Source: an uncultured Lactobacillus sp. (GTDB lineage: Bacteria; Bacillota; Bacilli; Lactobacillales; Lactobacillaceae). From it: 43,237 bases of DNA. Positions 7,007 through 15,316 of the stretch are shown one piece after another. A model generated the notes under the pieces. That model saw nothing but the letters and a program-made list of their open reading frames with translations. It was not told where the DNA came from and ran no database searches. A program made the position numbers and the translations under genes. The number at the start of each line of letters is the position of its first letter. The stretch's first letter is position 1. The DNA lies in the NCBI RefSeq assembly GCF_947367125.1, contig NZ_CANBCQ010000021.1:1-43237 (forward strand), in the 5' to 3' direction.

Positions 7007-8869
7007 ATGAGTAGAATGAAAAAATTTAAAGCAAGATTAAATAGTACATTTAATTCCATTAATACTAAAATTGCGATTGTGTTCATGTTGATGCTGCTAG
7101 CCACAATTGAAGTTATTGGGGCTTATTTTACCCGTCAATTAGAGCAAAATAGCATTGAAAGCTTCCAATCATCAATCCAGATTCAGACTATCGTCAGCAA
7201 TCAGTTAGCTAATCAATTAACTAGCGATAATAAAAATACCAATGATCGCTTGAATCAGATTGTTAATGACTACAATAATGATGCAATTAGTGAAATTATT
7301 GTAGTTGATAATAAGGACACGATTCGCGCTGTTTCTAATTTAAATGATAAAAGCAAGATCGGCCAGCGGATTAACAATACTGATGTGAAGCAGGTTATTT
7401 CAACTGGACACCAAGTTAATAAAGTAGTTGATGATCATGGCAATTATATGATTCAAATATCGCCGTTGACTAGTGGCAATGGTTCTAACAATACTGTTGG
7501 TGCCATCTATGTTAAAGCCAGCATGCAAGATGTCTTTAATAATTTGCGCCAAATTTCATTGACGTTCTTGATTGCTTCATTGATTGCAGCTTTATTAGGG
7601 GCGTTTTTATCATTGGTTATTTCCCGAGCAATTACGCAGCCGATTGAAGAAATGCAGAAGCAAGCACTGCATATTGCCGATGGTGATTATTCAAGTCAGG
7701 TAAAAATTTATTCCAATGACGAACTAGGTCAATTGGCTAAGGCATTTAATACTTTATCCGTACGAATTGAACGCTCACAAGAAGAGTCTGATAGTGAGCG
7801 GCGGCGACTGGATAGCGTTCTGTCACACATGAGTGATGGGGTTTTAGCAACTGATCGTCATGGTAATGTCAGCGTGGTTAACCATATGGCGCTAAACTTT
7901 TTGAATAAAAAAGAAGATGAGGTTATTAATAAACCAATTGCTGAAGTACTGGGGCTAAAGGATACTTCGTCACAAGATTTAATTTCTAGTCAAAAAGAAA
8001 TCGTCGTTACCCTTGATCCGGGTACGCGAGACGAAATCATTTTGCATGCTAGCTTCTCTTTGATTAAGCGAGTAACGGGCTTTGTGTCAGGGTCAGTTTG
8101 CGTTTTGCACGATGTAACCGAACAACAAAAGAATGAGGATTCCCAAAGACAGTTCGTTTCGAATGTCTCACACGAATTGAGAACACCATTAACAAGTTTG
8201 CAAGCTTATATCGAGGCCCTTAATGAAGGAGCTTGGAAAGACCCAGAGATTGCCCCTAAGTTCCTAGAAGTTACCCAACAAGAAACTAGCCGGATGATTA
8301 GAATGATCAACGACTTGTTGAGTTTGTCTAGAATGGACCGTGGCGTTTCAAAAATGGATCTAGAATTCGTTAACTTAAATGATTTTGTTAACCATATTCT
8401 TAACCGTTTTGATATGATCGTTAAAACAGATAAAAATAAAGAAAAGAAGAAATATACAATCAAGCGCGAATTAGGTAGTCAGGCCTTATGGGTTGAGATC
8501 GATACCGATAAAATGATGCAGGTAATTGATAACATCATGAACAATGCGATTAAGTATTCACCTGATGGCGGCGTGATTACAGTTAGAATGACTCAGAATC
8601 AAGATCACGTTATTTTGAGTATTTCTGACCAAGGTTTGGGTATTCCGAGAAAAGATTTGGGTAAAATCTTTGACCGCTTTTACCGGGTCGATAAGGCTCG
8701 TTCACGGGCTCAAGGCGGTACCGGCTTAGGCTTGGCCATTGCCAAAGAAATTGTGGAAGCCCACCATGGTAGAATTTGGGCTGATAGTAACGAAGGCAAG
8801 GGCTCTACTTTCTATATTTCCTTGCCATATGAACCAATGACAGAGGAGGATGATTGGGATGAAGTTTAA
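7007..8869 (+). CDS. walK: WalK, sensor histidine kinase partner of WalR
   Basis: 620 residues with the full WalK build: transmembrane helix about 22-42, extracellular sensor loop about 43-180, second helix about 184-208, HAMP (to about 262), PAS (about 265-370), HisKA with the phosphorylated H389 in NVSHELRTPL, and an ATPase domain (NAIKYSP, DQGLGIP, GTGLGLAIAKEIVE). It senses the wall synthesis state and phosphorylates WalR. Two candidate starts, ATG 7007 and ATG 7016, both lack a convincing Shine-Dalgarno site, unlike every neighbour. The gene follows a terminator-like hairpin, so it may be expressed below walR. It overlaps yycH by 11 bases. Confidence 0.96.
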   Translation: MSRMKKFKARLNSTFNSINTKIAIVFMLMLLATIEVIGAYFTRQLEQNSIESFQSSIQIQTIVSNQLANQLTSDNKNTNDRLNQIVNDYNNDAISEIIVVDNKDTIRAVSNLNDKSKIGQRINNTDVKQVISTGHQVNKVVDDHGNYMIQISPLTSGNGSNNTVGAIYVKASMQDVFNNLRQISLTFLIASLIAALLGAFLSLVISRAITQPIEEMQKQALHIADGDYSSQVKIYSNDELGQLAKAFNTLSVRIERSQEESDSERRRLDSVLSHMSDGVLATDRHGNVSVVNHMALNFLNKKEDEVINKPIAEVLGLKDTSSQDLISSQKEIVVTLDPGTRDEIILHASFSLIKRVTGFVSGSVCVLHDVTEQQKNEDSQRQFVSNVSHELRTPLTSLQAYIEALNEGAWKDPEIAPKFLEVTQQETSRMIRMINDLLSLSRMDRGVSKMDLEFVNLNDFVNHILNRFDMIVKTDKNKEKKKYTIKRELGSQALWVEIDTDKMMQVIDNIMNNAIKYSPDGGVITVRMTQNQDHVILSISDQGLGIPRKDLGKIFDRFYRVDKARSRAQGGTGLGLAIAKEIVEAHHGRIWADSNEGKGSTFYISLPYEPMTEEDDWDEV

Positions 8870-10211
8870 ATTCAAGTTCGGTGAATTTTTCTTAGGCTTA
8901 GCTACACTAATCGTCATTGTCCTCTCGATTGTGCTTTGGATTTTTATTATGACCAGTGATCAGCGCTTCAGCAATATTGGTCAGCAGAATCAAAATAATG
9001 TCACTAAAGAGCAGTCACGTAATCATAGTTCTAAGTCGTTATATGATCTATATATTCCAACTACGTCATACGGTTTTGCCAACGGCAACTTGTGTCAGTT
9101 ATATGATTCCAAAAATAATTTAACTTTGGAATTTACCAAGGAAATCAAAAAAACCAAGGCAACTAATAAAATTAAGAAAATAGTTAATACTAGAGCTAAA
9201 TATGAAGAGTATTTAAACAATCCTAACTATGTGCAGCTAGTTTACCCAGATGAAATTACCTTCTCCTTATTTAACCAGTTGAATAATGCCGCAAATGACA
9301 ACCGCGAGTTTAACCGTTTCTTTATTTCACAATCTAATCATTGGATTTACTTGGGCAATGATCAAACTAATGAAATTTATCAAGTGAAAATTACTGGTGC
9401 AAACTTTGATAAATTGCGTAAATATGCCCGTAATGCTCGGAGCAAGTACCCGGTCAGATTGGTCCGTTTAAAGGAAGGCTATTCACCGTTTTACACTAAG
9501 GCAATGAATGCTAGAGTTTATAGTTACTTGACTAACCATCAATCATATTCTTACTTCGTTTCGCGCTTATTAGGCACATCTGGCGTTACTAGTAAGACCA
9601 ACAAAAATGGACAAACAGTATATTCTTTGAATTACTATACCCGTTTAAGGGTGCCTGATTCTAATTCAGGTAAGCATAATTATCTTTATACTCATTATGA
9701 AAAACATAAAATTCCCAATGCGACTAACCGCTTGTTAGATAGTGTGTATTATGTTCATCAATTGGGCTTAACTGAGCAAGATTTGCGCTTCTTTGATGCG
9801 GATGGGGCTAATGTTAGTTATCTAAACTATATTGAAGGAATTCCTGTCTTCTTGAATAAGCAAGATTTGCAAGTTAAGACGACTTTCTCAACAGATTCAA
9901 TTAATGTGGCCTTTAACAGTGTAAACTTCCAAATTCCGATTCCGTTTGATGGCCAAACTAAGCAGTTAAGGCCAACCCAAGATGTAGTTGATGATTTAGC
10001 TAACCACGGTTTAAAGCAGGAAAACATTCAACGAATTATCGTTGGCTTTACTGAAGAAAAGGATTCAAGTCACCACAGTTTGATTAACTTGATCCCAACT
10101 TATTACATCAAAGCCTACGATGAATGGAAGAGCTTAGGTGAATGGGAGAAGCAAGACGTATCTACCTATCGTGAGGTCGCTCAGTTAACTGTTAACGAAG
10201 GGGGAAGATAG
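8859..10211 (+). CDS. yycH: YycH (WalH), membrane-anchored WalK modulator
   Basis: A 450-residue protein with one N-terminal membrane helix (about residues 8-31) and a large extracytoplasmic part, as known for YycH. In Bacillus and Staphylococcus YycH and YycI bind WalK in the membrane and tune it; their effect differs between species, so the direction here is unknown. ATG 8859 was chosen because AGGAGG sits nine bases upstream; the in-frame ATG at 8850 abuts that site and could not use it. It overlaps walK by 11 bases, indicating coupling. Confidence 0.9.
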   Translation: MKFKFKFGEFFLGLATLIVIVLSIVLWIFIMTSDQRFSNIGQQNQNNVTKEQSRNHSSKSLYDLYIPTTSYGFANGNLCQLYDSKNNLTLEFTKEIKKTKATNKIKKIVNTRAKYEEYLNNPNYVQLVYPDEITFSLFNQLNNAANDNREFNRFFISQSNHWIYLGNDQTNEIYQVKITGANFDKLRKYARNARSKYPVRLVRLKEGYSPFYTKAMNARVYSYLTNHQSYSYFVSRLLGTSGVTSKTNKNGQTVYSLNYYTRLRVPDSNSGKHNYLYTHYEKHKIPNATNRLLDSVYYVHQLGLTEQDLRFFDADGANVSYLNYIEGIPVFLNKQDLQVKTTFSTDSINVAFNSVNFQIPIPFDGQTKQLRPTQDVVDDLANHGLKQENIQRIIVGFTEEKDSSHHSLINLIPTYYIKAYDEWKSLGEWEKQDVSTYREVAQLTVNEGGR

Positions 10212-10212
10212 A

Positions 10213-11037
10213 ATGGATCATAAACGAATCGAATGGCTATTTTTCGTTGTTTTCTTTTTAATTGATATTTATCTTGTAATTGAAATTCTCCGTTCTCCCG
10301 TTAATTTAAGCAATGCTGATACCACTACTCACAGCGTGGCTAGCATCCGCAATGAAATGAAGTCAGACAATATTGATTTGCCCGATAAGATTTCAGATGC
10401 ACCAGATTCTGGCTATTATTTAGCTACCAAGAATCGTGACTACCTTTCTGGCAAAGTTAGCTCGCTGACTAATGTAAATGCCCGCTATTCTAAAAGCGAT
10501 AATGTGCTTTATGGTGAACCAAGACAAGCAGTCCTTTTGAGTAAAAAGTCTAAGGAAGCTTTGCAGCAGATTAAGGACTTTAAGAATGATCCGAAAAATG
10601 TTCCTTATGGTAAAGAATTCAAGTATGAACCTGATATGTCGAGTGAAGACAATTATGTTTTTGTGCAAAACTCAGATTATGGTGAAATCTATGCCAATTC
10701 GGCCCAATTGAATATTAATGTAAAGAACAATCAAATTATTAATTTTACTGAAACGTATATGGGACAAGCCAGTCCAGTGCGAGAATTGCAGTCAACCATC
10801 AGTGCTTGGCGTGCTGTGCGGGCGATGTACACGGATCGTGAGTTGACTAATAATTCGCGGGTAACGCAAGTAAAATTAGGCTATTCTAAGTTAACCGAAG
10901 TGCGTGGCAGCACAATTTTATTGCCAACTTGGCTGGTTTGGGTAGAAAACAAGACAACTAAAAATATTACGATGAAGCGTGTTAATGCATATACGGCACA
11001 GATGTTACAATCGAGTACCTATAATGTAGAAAAGTAG
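10213..11037 (+). CDS. yycI: YycI (WalI), membrane-anchored WalK modulator
   Basis: A 274-residue protein with an N-terminal helix (WLFFVVFFLIDIYLVIEIL, about 9-27) and an outside domain; it starts one base after yycH ends, with GGGGG upstream. Size, topology and place in the operon match YycI, which acts with YycH on WalK. The low sequence conservation of this family means the assignment rests mainly on context. Confidence 0.9.
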   Translation: MDHKRIEWLFFVVFFLIDIYLVIEILRSPVNLSNADTTTHSVASIRNEMKSDNIDLPDKISDAPDSGYYLATKNRDYLSGKVSSLTNVNARYSKSDNVLYGEPRQAVLLSKKSKEALQQIKDFKNDPKNVPYGKEFKYEPDMSSEDNYVFVQNSDYGEIYANSAQLNINVKNNQIINFTETYMGQASPVRELQSTISAWRAVRAMYTDRELTNNSRVTQVKLGYSKLTEVRGSTILLPTWLVWVENKTTKNITMKRVNAYTAQMLQSSTYNVEK

Positions 11038-11049
11038 AAAGGACAAAAA

Positions 11050-11847
11050 TTGAAGGTTTCCGTTTTAGCAAGCGGCTCGACCGGCAATACCAGTTTAATC
11101 GTTACAGGCCAGCATAAAATCCTAATGGATGCTGGCCTTTCTGGTAAAAAGACGAAAGATTTGTTAGCCGAAGTTGGAGTTGATATTAACGAGATTGATA
11201 TGGCCTTTTTAAGTCATGATCATACCGATCATAGCGGCGGGTTAGGCGTATTAATGCGCCGCTATCCTAAGATAGATGCTTTTGCCAATAGTGGGACCTG
11301 GCAGTATTTATTAGATACGCAAAAAATAGGCAAATTGCCCGCTGAACAAATGAATACAATCGAACCAGGCCAAACTAAAACTTTTGGTGATGTGGATATT
11401 ACTGCCTTTGCCACAAGTCATGACGCGGCTGAGCCGCAATATTATGTATTCACTAGTGGCGGCAAGCGGATCGCCTTTTTGACTGATACCGGTTATGTGT
11501 CAGAAGAAGTTGAGGGGACGATTGAAGATGCTGATGCCTATATGATGGAATTTAATTATGATAATATGATGCTCAGAGATGGACCGTATTCTTGGTCGCT
11601 GAAGCAGCGAATTTTGTCAGATGTAGGTCATTTATCTAATGACGAAGCAGCTCAGGCCTTGGTTGACGTAGTTACGCCTAAAACAAAGCATATCTTTTTG
11701 GCGCATCGCAGCCAACATAATAATACGGAATATTTGGCGCATGAAACAGCAAAAGAAATGTTGCTTGAAGGGGATGCAAATTTGGATGACGGTGTTAAGA
11801 TTATTGATACAGAACCTGATCAGCCAACAAAGTTAGTTGAAATTTAG
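11050..11847 (+). CDS. walJ: WalJ/YycJ, metallo-beta-lactamase fold hydrolase
   Basis: 265 residues of the metallo-beta-lactamase superfamily, with metal ligands in SHDHTDHSGG, a further H in TSHDAAEP, D in FLTDTGY and H in LAHRSQHNN. In other Firmicutes YycJ belongs to the wal operon and is linked to chromosome-segregation and wall phenotypes; its substrate is thought to be nucleic acid. It begins at a TTG codon, supported by AAAGGA seven bases upstream and the family's usual opening KVSVLASGSTGN. It lies 12 bases after yycI. Confidence 0.93.
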   Translation: MKVSVLASGSTGNTSLIVTGQHKILMDAGLSGKKTKDLLAEVGVDINEIDMAFLSHDHTDHSGGLGVLMRRYPKIDAFANSGTWQYLLDTQKIGKLPAEQMNTIEPGQTKTFGDVDITAFATSHDAAEPQYYVFTSGGKRIAFLTDTGYVSEEVEGTIEDADAYMMEFNYDNMMLRDGPYSWSLKQRILSDVGHLSNDEAAQALVDVVTPKTKHIFLAHRSQHNNTEYLAHETAKEMLLEGDANLDDGVKIIDTEPDQPTKLVEI

Positions 11848-11926
11848 CAGTTTTCACAACATTTTTTCATATATTATTCAAATTTAGTCGGTATGATTAA
11901 TAAACAAGATGAGGGGAGAAGCAAGT

Positions 11927-13189
11927 ATGGTAGAAAATCAAAATCAAAACAATAATAATCCACAACAACCTAGAAAAAAGAATACTAATGGTAAAATTAT
12001 TGCCACTGCAGCCATTGTCGGTGTAGTTGGTGGTTTGATCGGTGGAGGCGTTTCATATTACGCAGCTGATCAAATGAATAATGCGCCAGTTAATAATAGC
12101 GCTGCTCAAACTAGTGTATCTTCAAGCAGCAGCAAGGTTTCAGAAAAGAGTGCCAAGACTAGTGGCGTAATGACCACTGCCTATAATGATGTAAAAGGCG
12201 CAGTTGTTTCAGTTATTAACTTAAAACGTCAATCAAGTTCTAATAGCGCTAATTCACTTTACAATAGTTTATTTGGTAATGATAACAGTGATGATAGTTC
12301 ATCAAGCAGCAAGGGCAAGCTTGAGACCTACAGTGAAGGTTCAGGTGTAGTCTACATGAAGTCTAATGGCAAAGGCTACATCGTTACTAACAACCACGTT
12401 ATCTCAGGCAGTGATGCGGTTCAGGTAATGCTAGCTAATGGTAAGACAGTTAATGCCAAAGTTGTTGGTAAAGATAGTACAACTGACTTAGCTGTACTTT
12501 CAATTGATGCTAAGTATGTAACTAAAACAGCCGAATTTGGCGATTCTAAGAGCCTACAAGCCGGTCAAACAGTTATTGCGGTTGGTTCACCATTAGGTAG
12601 TGAGTATGCTTCTACAGTAACGCAAGGGATTATCTCAGCCCCAGCTAGAACTATCTCTACTTCATCAGGTAATCAACAAACAGTTATCCAAACTGATGCC
12701 GCAATTAACCCAGGTAACTCAGGTGGTGCCTTGGTTAACTCAGCTGGTCAAGTTATCGGGATTAACTCAATGAAGTTGGCTCAATCAAGTGACGGTACTT
12801 CTGTTGAAGGGATGGGCTTTGCAATTCCATCAAACGAAGTAGTTACGATTGTTAATGAATTGGTTAAGAAGGGTAAGATTACCCGCCCACAACTTGGTGT
12901 AAGAGTAATTGCCTTGCAAGGTATCCCAGAAGGCTACAGAAGCCGCTTGAAGATTAATTCTACTTTGAAGAGTGGTATTTACATTGCTTCAGTAAACAAG
13001 AATAGTTCAGCAGCCAATGCCGGGATGAAGAGTGGCGATGTCATTACCAAGGTTGACGGCAAGAAGGTCGATGATGTGGCATCGTTACACAGCATTTTAT
13101 ACAGTCACAAAGTCGGTGATACCGTTAATGTAACCGTAAACAGAAATGGTAGAGACGTTAACTTAAAGGTAAAACTCGAAGGTAACTAA
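11927..13189 (+). CDS. htrA: HtrA, membrane-anchored trypsin-like serine protease with one PDZ domain
   Basis: A 420-residue S1C protease. A short cytoplasmic N/Q-rich head is followed by a membrane helix (about 23-43), a Ser/Asn-rich linker, and a protease domain with triad H157 (TNNHVIS), D187 (TTDLAV) and S265 (NPGNSGGAL). One PDZ domain (about 325-415) closes the chain. It degrades misfolded exported proteins at the cell surface. The start is ATG 11927 with GGGGAG upstream; the in-frame ATG 11909 overlaps that site. It follows walJ by 79 bases with its own possible TATGAT box at 11892, so it may also be transcribed separately under stress. Confidence 0.95.
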   Translation: MVENQNQNNNNPQQPRKKNTNGKIIATAAIVGVVGGLIGGGVSYYAADQMNNAPVNNSAAQTSVSSSSSKVSEKSAKTSGVMTTAYNDVKGAVVSVINLKRQSSSNSANSLYNSLFGNDNSDDSSSSSKGKLETYSEGSGVVYMKSNGKGYIVTNNHVISGSDAVQVMLANGKTVNAKVVGKDSTTDLAVLSIDAKYVTKTAEFGDSKSLQAGQTVIAVGSPLGSEYASTVTQGIISAPARTISTSSGNQQTVIQTDAAINPGNSGGALVNSAGQVIGINSMKLAQSSDGTSVEGMGFAIPSNEVVTIVNELVKKGKITRPQLGVRVIALQGIPEGYRSRLKINSTLKSGIYIASVNKNSSAANAGMKSGDVITKVDGKKVDDVASLHSILYSHKVGDTVNVTVNRNGRDVNLKVKLEGN

Positions 13190-13215
13190 AAATCAAAATA
13201 AAAGTTAATTAAAAG

Positions 13216-13263
13216 GAAAAAAGGCTATATCACGCGGTTTAAACGTAGATATAGCTTTTTTAT
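13216..13263 (+). terminator. Terminator of the wal-htrA operon
   Basis: GCTATATC (13224-13231) pairs with GATATAGC (13248-13255), extended by A/T pairs and followed by a T run, 27 bases after the htrA stop. Confidence 0.85.
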
Positions 13264-13326
13264 TAACTTTTTAAATGTGTAACATTGAATTGTTCGGAAT
13301 TAATTTTTGTCAAATAATTACCAACC

Positions 13327-13615
13327 TGTTGATAAGTGTGGATAACTCTGTGGATTGTGTATAACTTGATAAAAAATAGCTTATCAACCTGTGGAAAAAT
13401 GTGATGAATTTATGTTTATTTAGTAAGTTTTATTTGCGAAAACGAGCGTTCATGCTGGTATAACAAGCTTTAAGAGATAAAGTTTGTGAAAAAAGGCTTT
13501 CATAAAATGAATGTGAATAAAGAAATTTCAGAAAAATTGTTAACCACAATTTCTGGGACGTAAGTAAAATAATACCACAAAATGTTGAAAGTGATTTTTG
13601 AAGTTTTGTGGAAAA
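13327..13615. promoter_or_regulatory. Cluster of DnaA-box-like 9-mers in a gene-free interval
   Basis: The 13190-13707 interval has no gene. It holds an exact TGTGGATAA (13337-13345, complement of the DnaA box TTATCCACA). One-mismatch copies are TGTTGATAA (13327), TGTGTATAA (13356), TGTGGAAAA (13390 and 13607) and, in the other orientation, TTAACCACA (13540). TGTGGATTG (13349) has two mismatches. Five of these lie within 72 bases. DnaA recognises such 9-mers at oriC and at titration or regulatory loci. No dnaA or dnaN gene is present in the window, so the main origin is not shown here. Confidence 0.6.
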
Positions 13616-13689
13616 GTTTGGGTAAATAGTGTGGAAGGGATGTTAGTGTTTTGCCGGTAGATTAAAATTATGAATGGAAAATTAGCTTC

Positions 13690-13708
13690 TCTTGCTATAA
13701 TAGAAGCA
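13690..13708 (+). promoter_or_regulatory. Extended -10 promoter of rlmH giving a probable leaderless mRNA
   Basis: TGCTATAAT (13693-13701) is a perfect -10 hexamer with the TGn extension. The ATG of rlmH begins only six bases after it, about where transcription should start, and no Shine-Dalgarno sequence lies between. Confidence 0.7.
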
Positions 13709-14187
13709 TGAATATCAAAATTGTATGTGTTGGAAAATTAAAAGAGAAGTATTTTAGGGATGCAATTGCAGAGTATGAAAAAAGATTAAGTCGCTTTGCA
13801 AAAGTGTCGATTGTACAAGTGCCTGATGAAAAAGCACCGGAGAAGTTTAGTGCAGCTGAAGACGAGCGCGTCAAAGAAACTGAAGGCCAGCGAATCCTGA
13901 GCAAAATTAAAGATAAGGAGTACGTGTATGTGACTGCAATTAAAGGAAAGCAGCGCAGCAGTGAGGAATTCGCCAAAGAGATTCAAGACTTGGCTACGTA
14001 CGGCCATTCAGATATTACCTTTGTCATTGGCGGTAGCTTAGGAACCAGCGATGCAGTGAACAAGCGCGGGGATGATTTGATCAGTTTCGGTAAGTTAACG
14101 ATGCCGCACCAGTTGATGAGAGTGGTGCTGATTGAACAAATCTATCGGGCGTTCATGATTAATTCAGGTAGTCCGTATCACAAGTAA
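13708..14187 (+). CDS. rlmH: RlmH, 23S rRNA pseudouridine-1915 N3-methyltransferase
   Basis: Exactly the family length (159 residues) and signatures: start [21 protein letters not shown]-knot cofactor region [12 protein letters not shown], and the invariant C-terminus SGSPYHK. It methylates pseudouridine 1915 in helix 69 of assembled 70S ribosomes using S-adenosylmethionine. In staphylococci the same gene (orfX) is the SCCmec target at its 3' end; here the 3' end is followed by ordinary sequence. No ribosome site precedes the ATG, and the -10 box is so close that the mRNA is probably leaderless. Confidence 0.97.
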   Translation: MNIKIVCVGKLKEKYFRDAIAEYEKRLSRFAKVSIVQVPDEKAPEKFSAAEDERVKETEGQRILSKIKDKEYVYVTAIKGKQRSSEEFAKEIQDLATYGHSDITFVIGGSLGTSDAVNKRGDDLISFGKLTMPHQLMRVVLIEQIYRAFMINSGSPYHK

Positions 14188-14318
14188 AGAAAAGCCTCAC
14201 TTCGGAATAAATTCCGTTAAATTTAATAGTTTTATAAGATTTTATTATTTTTATTCATTCTGAATACGTATATGATTATGCTAAATATTTTATTTTGTTC
14301 GTGAGGAGCTTCCTTAAC

Positions 14319-15164
14319 ATGTTAGGTAAAAAATTTAGGGAATTAAGAAAATCCCAGCATAAAAGCATCAATGAAGTAGCTAAAGGGATTACGTCTTTTT
14401 CTAGCCTTCGCCGTTGGGAAAATGGAGAAGGAGAGATGTCGGTAAATAAGGTGATGCAGCTCTTGGATAGGTTACACATTCAAGCAATAGAGCTAATGAA
14501 TAATTCAGTAAATCTTGATATTTATACTGATGGTGTAAATGAAGCGGTTAAAGATAATGATATTGATACTTTGAGCAAACTAGCTCATAAATTGTTGAAA
14601 TTATATCATGAAGCCCCGAGTAATGAGAAATTATTCTTTCAAGCGGCAATTGCTTGCAATTTTTATCTTGATTTCACTGATAAAAAACTGATGAAAAAAG
14701 AAGACTTAATGAGATTGAAATCTTATTTTTCTAAAATTGAAGATTGGACGCAAGAAAATGTATTATTGTTTGCCAATACACAATTGTTATTAGCTCCACA
14801 GGATATATATACTGTTTCAAGATCATTAATTAGTGACTTAACGTTTTGGAATAAAAATTATAACTTTAAGTATCTATCAATTAATGCATTATTGAATGCA
14901 ACAGTTTGTTTACTGAAAAAGAAAGCATTTAATGAAGCTCGTTTTGTTTTTAAACAACTTAAGACCTTTAAGTTATCGGATAAGTATTTGGATGAAAAAG
15001 TAAGGATTAATTATTTTGAGACGGTTTGTGATTATCTTGATACTAAGAGTACGTATAAGATGGATATTTTTTTATCAGGGCTTGATGCGATTGGGCTTCA
15101 TTATAAAAGAGAAGAGTTTGAGTTAGGTTTTTCTCAATTTAAGAAACTAATAAGTGGGAAATAA
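14319..15164 (+). CDS. Rgg/GadR/MutR-family peptide-responsive transcriptional regulator
   Basis: 281 residues: an N-terminal XRE-type helix-turn-helix (LGKKFRELRKSQHKSINEVA ... SSLRRWENGEGEMS, residues 1-60) and a long all-helical C-terminal domain with TPR-like repeats, the standard Rgg build. Such regulators bind a short imported pheromone and switch target promoters. The start is ATG 14319, preceded by GAGGAG at ten bases; an in-frame ATG at 14295 has no site. The likely pheromone gene lies beyond the inserted IS element at 16886-16987, on the opposite strand, and the likely target beyond that. The IS enters 21 bases after the stop codon, so the coding sequence is intact. Confidence 0.88.
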   Translation: MLGKKFRELRKSQHKSINEVAKGITSFSSLRRWENGEGEMSVNKVMQLLDRLHIQAIELMNNSVNLDIYTDGVNEAVKDNDIDTLSKLAHKLLKLYHEAPSNEKLFFQAAIACNFYLDFTDKKLMKKEDLMRLKSYFSKIEDWTQENVLLFANTQLLLAPQDIYTVSRSLISDLTFWNKNYNFKYLSINALLNATVCLLKKKAFNEARFVFKQLKTFKLSDKYLDEKVRINYFETVCDYLDTKSTYKMDIFLSGLDAIGLHYKREEFELGFSQFKKLISGK

Positions 15165-15231
15165 AAAAGGATTAGTGACATTGATCAATGTCATTAAGTT
15201 AAGGCATTGACAAAATGGTTCTTAGCTTTTT

Positions 15232-15275
15232 AAGGTATTTATCGAATATTTTTATTCGATAAATGCCTTTTTTGG
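15232..15275 (+). terminator. Hairpin at the left end of the IS, terminator for rightward transcripts
   Basis: A 17-pair stem (15232-15248 with 15253-15269, one G-T pair) is followed by a T run on the plus strand. It would stop transcripts from the rgg side before they run antisense through the transposase. Confidence 0.7.
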
Positions 15276-15316
15276 TATCACAAATAAATTATCTAGCGAT
15301 AGCGCGTTTAATTAAC

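Noticed and set aside
13327..13707. This interval as the chromosomal replication origin itself
   Set aside because: No dnaA, dnaN or rpmH lies in the window, and the boxes alone do not prove an origin; kept as a DnaA-site cluster.
13708..14220. Possible cassette insertion site at the 3' end of rlmH, as for SCCmec in staphylococci
   Set aside because: The 3' end is followed by ordinary spacer and the rgg gene; no direct repeat of the rlmH end and no recombinase gene are seen.
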